Below, one piece after another: positions 26,521 through 33,026 of a stretch of 64,000 bases of DNA (within the stretch, counting starts at the first letter, position 1; every line of letters begins with the position of its first letter). Under the pieces are notes generated by a model. The model had not been told where the DNA came from. It saw only the letters and a list, made by a program, of their open reading frames with translations, and ran no database searches. This DNA is from Solirubrobacter taibaiensis (GTDB lineage Bacteria > Actinomycetota > Thermoleophilia > Solirubrobacterales > Solirubrobacteraceae), in the NCBI GenBank assembly GCA_027587225.1, contig JAPDDQ010000024.1, forward strand, positions 42,732 through 106,731, in the 5' to 3' direction. A program made the position numbers and the translations under genes.

Positions 26521-28070
26521 GCCGCCAGGTGCTCCACGTCGAGCAGGCCCTGGAAGATCCAGTCGTCGAGCCGGGCCTGGCGCATCTGGTCGCCGTACAG
26601 GATCGGCCACACCCCCTTCCACCGCTCCTGCAGGAAGTTCAGCAGCGAGTGCGCCGCCGCTTCGCCGTCGAGCCGCTCGACGCGATGCAGGATGCCCGTC
26701 GCGCGGTACATGCAGAACCCGCCCTGGCACGGCCCCATGCCGAGCCGCAGGCTGCGGCGGATGTCGTCCAGGTTCGCGCTGTGGCGGGTCTCGATCTCCG
26801 CCTCCAGCCGCCGCCGGCCGATCAGCTCGCACTCGCAGATCAGCTGCTCGTCCTGCAGCGTCGCCTCGCGGCTGCGCAGGCGCGAGCCCAACGTGTAGAA
26901 CGCCTGGCCCCGGCTGGCCGGTGGCTGCACCGTGTGCGTCTGGCACGGCCGTGCGTCGCCCCGTTGCTCGCCCATGGCGTCCACGAGGTCCTGCGCCATC
27001 AGCCGCAGCGTCGTCAGCTTGCCGCCGGCCACCGTCAACAGCCCGCTGACCCCGTCACGACGCGCGTGATCGACGACGAAGTGGGTCCGGGTGAGGTCAC
27101 GGGTGTCGATGTCCGCGTCGGGCCGGCCGTCCTGGAACAGCGGCCGGGCACCGGCCCAGACGCGCAGCGCGCGCGTGCGCCGGAACCCCGGGACGAGCCG
27201 CTCCCCGTCCGCGAGCATCCGGTCGATCTCCTCGTGCGTGACCGGGAGCTCGTCCGGGTCGGCGACGCGGACGTCGGTCGTCCCGACCACGCACACCGTC
27301 CGGATCGGCACCAGGATGTCGCCGTCGCCCGGCGGCGCGAGGCGGTTGACGACGACGTCCACCAGCCGGTGGTTCATCGCGATCATGATCCCTTTGCCGG
27401 GGACCACGCCGACGTCCTCGATCCCCGCCATCCGCAGGATCTGCGCCGCCCATGCCCCGGCGGCGTTCAGCACGAACCCCGCCTCGATGTCGACGTGCTC
27501 GCCGGCGAGCTCGTCCTGCAAGCGGGCGCCGGTGACCGCGCCCCCGGGATCGATGTGCAGCGCGACGACGCGGTGGCGCGTGAGGACCCTCGCGCCGTGC
27601 TCGGCGGCGCCGCGGGCGAAGGACCAGCACGTCTTCCAGGCGTCGATCGACGCGTCCTCGACCGCGAACGCGCGGGCGATGCCCGGGTTCAGCCGCGGGT
27701 GGCGGCGCAGCGTCGCGGCAAGCGGGACTTCCTCGACCGGCATCCGCGCCGCGCGCGCGCCCGCGAGAAACGGTTCGGCGTAAGCCTCGTCATCGTCCGG
27801 CGTGCAGACGAACAGCCCGCCGGTGTCCTCGATGCAGTTCGGGACGACGCCGCGCAGGATCGCGTTCTCGCGCGCACATTCGGCCGCGGCGCGCGGGTCG
27901 TGGACCACGTAGCGGCCGCCCGAGTGCAGCAGGCCGTGAAAGCGCCCGGTGGTCCCCTCGGCCAGGTCTCCTCGCTCGACGAGCGTGACGTCGTATCCGC
28001 GCAGCGCAGCGTCCCAGGCCACGCCGACGCCGGTGGCTCCGCCACCGATTACCAGAACATCGGTTTTCAC
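26517..28070 (-). CDS. glpA: Glycerol-3-phosphate dehydrogenase subunit A (catalytic flavoprotein)
   Basis: 517 residues. FAD-binding motif LVIGGGATGVGVAWDAALRGYDVTLVERGD, then GTTGRFHGLLHSGGRY (active-site region) and GLLTVAGGKLTTLRLMAQD. The last ~110 residues hold a BFD-like [2Fe-2S] segment (ICECELIGRR ... GPCQGGFC), which marks GlpA rather than the aerobic GlpD. The start is GTG at 28070, 12 bases after the glpK stop; no clear Shine-Dalgarno is visible, so reinitiation after glpK is likely. Oxidises glycerol-3-phosphate at the inner face of the membrane. Confidence 0.93.
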   Translation of the reverse strand: MKTDVLVIGGGATGVGVAWDAALRGYDVTLVERGDLAEGTTGRFHGLLHSGGRYVVHDPRAAAECARENAILRGVVPNCIEDTGGLFVCTPDDDEAYAEPFLAGARAARMPVEEVPLAATLRRHPRLNPGIARAFAVEDASIDAWKTCWSFARGAAEHGARVLTRHRVVALHIDPGGAVTGARLQDELAGEHVDIEAGFVLNAAGAWAAQILRMAGIEDVGVVPGKGIMIAMNHRLVDVVVNRLAPPGDGDILVPIRTVCVVGTTDVRVADPDELPVTHEEIDRMLADGERLVPGFRRTRALRVWAGARPLFQDGRPDADIDTRDLTRTHFVVDHARRDGVSGLLTVAGGKLTTLRLMAQDLVDAMGEQRGDARPCQTHTVQPPASRGQAFYTLGSRLRSREATLQDEQLICECELIGRRRLEAEIETRHSANLDDIRRSLRLGMGPCQGGFCMYRATGILHRVERLDGEAAAHSLLNFLQERWKGVWPILYGDQMRQARLDDWIFQGLLDVEHLAA

Positions 28071-28082
28071 GACGATCGACCG

Positions 28083-29573
28083 TCAATCGTCGTCGTCGAC
28101 CCAGTCACGGGTCCGGGCGACGGCTTTGTTCCACTTGCGGAACGACTTGTCCCGCAGTGCGGCGTCCATCGTCGGCAGCCACTCCGCCGCCCGATGCCAG
28201 TTGGCGCGCAACGCCTCCATGTCCGGCCAGAAGCCGACCGCGAGGCCCGCGGCGTAGGCCGCGCCCAGCGACGGCGTCTCGGCGACGATCGGCCGTACCA
28301 CCGGGACGTCGAGCACGTCGGCCAGGAACTGCATCAGCAGGTTGTTCGCGGTCATCCCGCCGTCCACGCGCAGCGTCGTCAGGTCGACCGCCGCGTCGAG
28401 GTTCATGGCGTCCACGACCTCGCGGGTCTGCCACGCCGTCGCCTCCAGCACGGCGCGCGCGAGGTGCCCTTTCTTGATGTAGCCCGTCAGCCCGGCGATC
28501 ACGCCGCGCGCGTCGCTCTGCCAGTGCGGGGCGAACAGCCCGGAGAAGGCCGGCACGAAGTAGCACCCGCCGTTGTCCTCGACGGTGCGCGCCAGCGTCT
28601 CGATCTCCGGCGCCGACCCGATCAGCTCGAGGTTGTCGCGGAGCCACTGCACGAGCGAGCCCGTGACGGCGATCGACCCTTCGAGCGCGTAGGTCGGGGG
28701 CTGCTCGCCGATCTTGTAGCCGACCGTCGTCAACAGCCCGTGGCTGGAGGCGACGCGCTTCGTGCCCGTGTTCATCAGCAGGAAGCTGCCGGTGCCGTAC
28801 GTGCACTTGGCGTCGCCCTCGTTGAAGCACGTCTGCCCGAACAGGGCGGCGCTCTGGTCGCCGAGCGCGGACGCGACCGGCACGCCGCCGAGCCCGTCGG
28901 CGTGGCCGTAGACCTCCGCGGACGAACGGATCTCCGGCAGCATCGCGCGCGGGACGCCGAATGCATCCAGCAGCTCGTCGTCCCAGTCCAGCGACGACAG
29001 GCTCATCAGCATCGTCCGGCTGGCGTTCGTCGGGTCGGTCACGTGCTCGCCGGTGAGGTTCCAGATGAGCCAGGTGTCCATCGTCCCGAACAGCACCTCA
29101 CCCGCCTCGGCCCGCTCGCGCACGCCCGGGAGCGAATCCAGCAGCCAGCGGATCTTGGGCGCGGCGAAGTACGTGGTCAGCGGGAGCCCACAGCGCTCCT
29201 TGAAGCGATCCTGGCCTCCGTCCTCCGCCAACTCGCGCACGAGCCGGTCGGTGCGCATGTCCTGCCAGGTGATCGCGTTGTGTACCGGCTCGCCGTTCGC
29301 GCGGTCCCAGAGCACCGTGGTCTCACGCTGGTTGGTGATCCCGAGCGCGACGAGGTCGGCCGGCTGCAGTTGTGCGCTGCGCAACGCGTCCTGGACGACC
29401 TCGAGCACGTTCGCCCGGATCTCGCGCGGGTCGTGCTCCACCCAGCCGGGGCGCGGATAGATATTGCGGTGCTCCTTCTGGCTCACCGACACGACGCGCG
29501 CCGACGCGTCGAAGATCAGGCACCGGGAGGACGCGGTCCCTTGGTCGACCGAGGCGATGTGGTTCGCGGTCAT
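28083..29573 (-). CDS. glpK: Glycerol kinase, copy 1 (glp operon)
   Basis: 496 residues, full length for the FGGY family. Phosphate-binding DQGTASSRCLIFD, glycerol-contact residues in TNQRETTVLWDR and WQDMRTDRLV, and the ATP-site GGMTANNLLMQF and TPSLGAAYAAGLAVGF are all present. It phosphorylates glycerol brought in by GlpF. The ATG at 29573 has GAGGA about 9 bases upstream. It follows iclR after 13 bases. A second full-length kinase lies in the divergent glpF unit at 31400; the two differ throughout, so they are an old duplication or of separate origin. Confidence 0.94.
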   Translation of the reverse strand: MTANHIASVDQGTASSRCLIFDASARVVSVSQKEHRNIYPRPGWVEHDPREIRANVLEVVQDALRSAQLQPADLVALGITNQRETTVLWDRANGEPVHNAITWQDMRTDRLVRELAEDGGQDRFKERCGLPLTTYFAAPKIRWLLDSLPGVRERAEAGEVLFGTMDTWLIWNLTGEHVTDPTNASRTMLMSLSSLDWDDELLDAFGVPRAMLPEIRSSAEVYGHADGLGGVPVASALGDQSAALFGQTCFNEGDAKCTYGTGSFLLMNTGTKRVASSHGLLTTVGYKIGEQPPTYALEGSIAVTGSLVQWLRDNLELIGSAPEIETLARTVEDNGGCYFVPAFSGLFAPHWQSDARGVIAGLTGYIKKGHLARAVLEATAWQTREVVDAMNLDAAVDLTTLRVDGGMTANNLLMQFLADVLDVPVVRPIVAETPSLGAAYAAGLAVGFWPDMEALRANWHRAAEWLPTMDAALRDKSFRKWNKAVARTRDWVDDDD

Positions 29574-29586
29574 GGCTGTCTCGTCC

Positions 29587-30441
29587 TCACCACGGAATCG
29601 CTCCGAGGTCGCGCGACACCGCGCGTGCTGCCTCACGAACGTACGCGATCGAGTCGGTCTGTGCCGCGCCGTCCTTCGTCAGCCGTTCGACGGGACCGGA
29701 GATGCCGATCGCCCCGACGGCCACGTCGCGCCGGTCTTTGATCACCGCCGCGTATGACACCTCGCCCTGGACGAGCTCCTCGAAGTCCGCGGCCCAGCCG
29801 CGTTCGCTGATGTCACGCAGCTGGGTGCGCAGCACGTCCGGGTCGGTGACCGTCGCCGGGGTGAAGCGCGCGAGGCCCGCGTCGGCGAGCTCGTCGAACA
29901 CGTATTGGCTCTCGGCCAACAGCGCCTTCCCGATCGCGGTCGCGTGCGCGGGAAGCAGTGCTCCCACCTCGAGCGCCTGCCGGCTGTCATCCGGCCGGAA
30001 CACGTGATGGACCACGAGCACGCGACCCTCGTGCAGCGTCCCGATCCGCACGCTCTCGCCGGTCCGGGAGGCGAGCGCGTCAGACCAGTTCAGCGCGCGG
30101 GTCCGCAACTCGTTGCCGTCGAGGTAGCTGGACCCCATGTGCAGGAGGGCGGCGCCGAGCTGGTACTTGCCGGAGTCCGGATCCTGCTCGACGAATCCGA
30201 CGTCTCTGAGCGTTCGCAGGATCCCGTGGACCGTGCCCTTGGGCAACTCGAGCGCGCCCGCGAGCTCGACGACGCCCATGCGGCGTGTACGCCCCGAGAG
30301 CAGCCGCAGAATCGCCGCTGCACGCTCGATGGATTGGATCCGGCCTGGCACGTGGACAACCCTATCCGCCGGAGCGCCCTGCTTCGGCGTGTCCGGTGGG
30401 ACTTGATCTCGGTAGCGCATATCACCACCAGACGAAAACAT
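29587..30441 (-). CDS. IclR-family regulator of glycerol use (GylR-like)
   Basis: 284 residues. Winged HTH (SIERAAAILRLLSGRTRRMGVVELAGALELPKGTVHGILRTL) followed by the IclR effector domain (ESVRIGTLHEGRVLVVHHV ... AIGKALLAESQ ... GEVSYAAVIKDRRDVAVGAIGISGPVERL). The ATG at 30441 is supported by GGAGGAG just upstream. It is first in the operon with glpK and glpABC and diverges from glpF. This arrangement matches the Streptomyces GylR system, in which an IclR protein represses glycerol genes until glycerol-3-phosphate appears. Its own promoter carries the shared operator, so autoregulation is likely. Confidence 0.92.
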   Translation of the reverse strand: MFSSGGDMRYRDQVPPDTPKQGAPADRVVHVPGRIQSIERAAAILRLLSGRTRRMGVVELAGALELPKGTVHGILRTLRDVGFVEQDPDSGKYQLGAALLHMGSSYLDGNELRTRALNWSDALASRTGESVRIGTLHEGRVLVVHHVFRPDDSRQALEVGALLPAHATAIGKALLAESQYVFDELADAGLARFTPATVTDPDVLRTQLRDISERGWAADFEELVQGEVSYAAVIKDRRDVAVGAIGISGPVERLTKDGAAQTDSIAYVREAARAVSRDLGAIPW

Positions 30442-30474
30442 CGGCTCCTCCGCAGCTGACCCGCAGAGCTTTCG

Positions 30475-30503
30475 ACCCTAGCCAGCACGTTCGACATTGT
30501 CAA
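30475..30503 (-). promoter_or_regulatory. Promoter/operator of the iclR-glpKABC operon
   Basis: On the minus strand, GTTTGACAATGTCGAAC contains TTGACA (30503-30498) as -35, then a 17-base spacer and TAGGGT (30480-30475) as -10. The palindromic GACAWTGTC core overlaps the -35 box, a position suited to repression. The element matches those of glpF and of the hydrolase at 23724. Confidence 0.7.
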
Positions 30504-30572
30504 ACCGCATTCGCGTAATCGCAATCGGGTGCCGTATGAGGGTCCGCGTAACCCGCATTCACCTCATTGCGT

Positions 30573-30602
30573 TTGACATTGTCGTACGGCGTTGCTTAGC
30601 AT
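30573..30602 (+). promoter_or_regulatory. Promoter/operator of glpF-glpK2
   Basis: GTTTGACATTGTCGTAC contains TTGACA (30573-30578), an 18-base spacer and TAGCAT (30597-30602) as -10, 48 bases before the glpF start. It is the third copy of the 17-base glycerol-regulon element, and it faces away from the iclR copy about 70 bp to its left. Confidence 0.7.
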
Positions 30603-30649
30603 GGCCGCGCCGTCGGCCAAATTGGCCGGCACGGAGAGAGGAGAGAGTT

Positions 30650-31360
30650 GTGGGAATCTTCGCGGCAGAGCTGGTCGGGACCGCGCTCCTGATCCTGCTC
30701 GGCAACGGCGTCGTCGCCGGCGTCCTGCTGACCCAGTCCAAGAGTGAGAACTCGGGCTGGATCGTCATCACCTTCGGCTGGGGGCTGGCGGTGATGACGG
30801 GAGCGTTCGCCGTCGGTCAGTTCAGTGGCGCGCACCTGAATCCGGCCGTCACCGTCGCGTTCGCAGTGGACGGCAGCATCGAGTGGAGTGACGTGCCGGA
30901 GTACTTCGCGGGCGAGTTCGCCGGGGCGTTCATCGGCGCCACGCTCGTCTGGCTCGCGTACCTGGATCACTGGAAGCCGACCGAGGACCCGGGACTGAAG
31001 CTCGCTTGCTTCAGCACCGGCCCGGCGATCCGCAACCCGGTCTCGAACGTGATCACCGAGGTGATCGGGACGTTCGTGCTCGTGTTCGGGATCCTGGCCT
31101 TCTTCGCCAACCCGGCCACGGGGGAGACCGGCCTCGGCCCGCTCATCGTCGGCCTGCTCGTGCTGGGCATCGGCCTCTCGCTCGGCGGTCCGACGGGCTA
31201 CGCGATCAACCCGGCGCGCGACCTCGGCCCCCGGATCATGCACGCGATCCTCCCGATCGCCGGCAAGGGCAGCTCCGACTGGAGCTACGCATGGATCCCC
31301 GTCGTCGCCCCGCTGATCGGCGGCGTGCTTGCCGCTGTGGCCTACGGCGCGCTGTTCTAG
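30650..31360 (+). CDS. glpF: Glycerol facilitator (MIP family channel)
   Basis: 236 residues, six membrane helices with both NPA loops: SGAHLNPAVT (about residue 65) and GYAINPARDLGPR (about 187). The Asp directly after the second NPAR marks glycerol facilitators as opposed to water channels. I chose the GTG at 30650 (VGIFAAELVG) because a strong GAGAGAGGAGAGAG precedes it and the family's first helix begins there; longer frames add 51 basic residues without membrane character. Forms one unit with glpK2, 39 bases downstream, under the operator-bearing promoter at 30573. Confidence 0.93.
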   Translation: MGIFAAELVGTALLILLGNGVVAGVLLTQSKSENSGWIVITFGWGLAVMTGAFAVGQFSGAHLNPAVTVAFAVDGSIEWSDVPEYFAGEFAGAFIGATLVWLAYLDHWKPTEDPGLKLACFSTGPAIRNPVSNVITEVIGTFVLVFGILAFFANPATGETGLGPLIVGLLVLGIGLSLGGPTGYAINPARDLGPRIMHAILPIAGKGSSDWSYAWIPVVAPLIGGVLAAVAYGALF

Positions 31361-31399
31361 TAGGCCGGAACCTGTTCGAGGACTGAGGAGAGAGAACTC

Positions 31400-32908
31400 A
31401 TGGCGAAGTACGCGGCAGCGATCGACCAGGGCACCACCAGCACGCGGTGCATGATCTTCGACCACGGCGGCCAGGTGGTCAGCGTCGCCCAGAAGGAGCA
31501 CGAGCAGATCTATCCCAAGCCCGGTTGGGTCGAGCACGACGCGACCGAGATCTGGGCGCGCACGCAGGAGGTCATCCAGGAGGCGGTGGACGCCGCCGGC
31601 GCGGGGGACGGCGACATCTCCGGCGTCGGGATCACCAACCAGCGCGAGACGACGCTCGTGTGGGACCGCACCACGGGTGAGCCGATCCACAACGCGCTCG
31701 TGTGGCAGGACACGCGGACCGACAAGCTCGTCGACGAGTTCTCGCGTGACGGCGGGCAGGCGCGCTTCCAGGCGCAGGTCGGCCTGCCGCTGGCGACGTA
31801 CTTCTCCGGGCCGAAGATCCGCTGGATCCTCGACAACGTTGACGGGGCGAGCGCGAAGGCCGAGTCGGGCGATCTGCTGTTCGGCAACATGGACACTTGG
31901 CTGATCTGGAACCTCACCGGCGGCACCGACGGCGGCCTGCACATCACCGATGTGACGAACGCCAGCCGGACGATGCTGATGGACCTCAAGACCCTCGACT
32001 GGGACGCCGGGATCATGGACGTGATGGGCGTCCCGCGGGCGATGCTGCCGTCGATCAAGGCGTCCAGCGAGGTCTACGGCGACGTCGTCTCCGGCGCGCT
32101 GAAGGGCGTGCCGCTGGCCGGCGACCTTGGCGACCAGCAGGCGGCGACGTTCGGGCAGACCTGCTTCTCGGTCGGCGAGGCCAAGAACACCTACGGCACG
32201 GGCAACTTCCTGCTGCTGAACACGGGCACCGAGCCGGTCGCGTCCAAGTCGGGCCTGCTGACCACGGTCGGCTACAAGATCGGTGACCAGGACGCGGTCT
32301 ACTGCCTGGAGGGCTCGATCGCGATCACCGGAGCGCTGGTGCAGTGGCTCCGCGACAACCTGAAGATGATCCAGGCCGCACCCGAGGTCGAGGAGCTCGC
32401 GAAGTCCGTCGAGGACAACGGCGGCTGTTACATCGTGCCGGCGTTCTCCGGCCTGTTCGCGCCGTACTGGAAGTCCAACGCCCGCGGTGTCATGGCCGGC
32501 CTGACGCGCTACGTCACCGCGGGGCACATCGCGCGCGCGACACTCGAGGCGACGGCCTACCAGAGCCGCGAGGTCGTCGAAGCCATGAACGCGGACTCGG
32601 GCGTGGCGCTGGAATCGCTGAAGGTCGACGGCGGCATGGTCGGCAACGACCTGCTGATGCAGTTCCAGGCCGACCTGCTGGGCGTGCCGGTGATCCGGCC
32701 CAAGGTGCCCGAGACGACGTCGCTCGGCGCCGCCTACGCGGCCGGGCTCGCGACCGGGCTCTGGAGCGCGGTCGAGGACCTGCGCGAGAACTGGGTCGAG
32801 GACAAGCGCTGGGAGCCGAGCATGGACGCGGCCGAGCGCGACGAGTACTACAAGTACTGGAAGCGCGCCGTCGAGCGCACGTTCGACTGGTTCGACGCCG
32901 ACGCCTGA
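31400..32908 (+). CDS. glpK: Glycerol kinase, copy 2 (with glpF)
   Basis: 502 residues and complete: DQGTTSTRCMIFD, TNQRETTLVWDR, DTRTDKLV, GNFLLLNTGT, GGMVGNDLLMQFQ and TTSLGAAYAAGLATG. The GAGGAGAGAG before the ATG is an excellent ribosome-binding site. The DQGTTS motif is canonical here, whereas copy 1 reads DQGTASS. Keeping one kinase with the channel and another with the dehydrogenase suggests different expression or kinetic roles, or a kinase for another polyol; sequence alone does not decide. A perfect 12-bp hairpin lies 44 bases after the stop. Confidence 0.94.
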   Translation: MAKYAAAIDQGTTSTRCMIFDHGGQVVSVAQKEHEQIYPKPGWVEHDATEIWARTQEVIQEAVDAAGAGDGDISGVGITNQRETTLVWDRTTGEPIHNALVWQDTRTDKLVDEFSRDGGQARFQAQVGLPLATYFSGPKIRWILDNVDGASAKAESGDLLFGNMDTWLIWNLTGGTDGGLHITDVTNASRTMLMDLKTLDWDAGIMDVMGVPRAMLPSIKASSEVYGDVVSGALKGVPLAGDLGDQQAATFGQTCFSVGEAKNTYGTGNFLLLNTGTEPVASKSGLLTTVGYKIGDQDAVYCLEGSIAITGALVQWLRDNLKMIQAAPEVEELAKSVEDNGGCYIVPAFSGLFAPYWKSNARGVMAGLTRYVTAGHIARATLEATAYQSREVVEAMNADSGVALESLKVDGGMVGNDLLMQFQADLLGVPVIRPKVPETTSLGAAYAAGLATGLWSAVEDLRENWVEDKRWEPSMDAAERDEYYKYWKRAVERTFDWFDADA

Positions 32909-32952
32909 TCTCGATGTCCGCCCGCCTGCCCAGATAGAGCGCGTGTGATTCC

Positions 32953-32983
32953 GACCGGCGGTCCATACATGGGACCGCCGGTC
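32953..32983. terminator. Perfect 12-bp hairpin between glpK2 and the amidase gene
   Basis: Arms GACCGGCGGTCC (32953-32964) and GGACCGCCGGTC (32972-32983) pair perfectly around a 7-base loop. No T-run follows, so as a terminator it would not be of the classic intrinsic type. It could equally be an operator or mRNA-end stabiliser, since it lies 43 bases before the amidase start. Confidence 0.55.
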
Positions 32984-33026
32984 CCCGCCAGGATCGACGG
33001 CGGGTCCAATCGAAGAGAGGGAACTC

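Noticed and set aside
26529..29741. tRNA or rRNA genes in the window
   Set aside because: No cloverleaf-type sequence with a GGTTC-A-A-TCC T-loop, and no conserved rRNA blocks, were found on either strand; this conclusion is by eye only.
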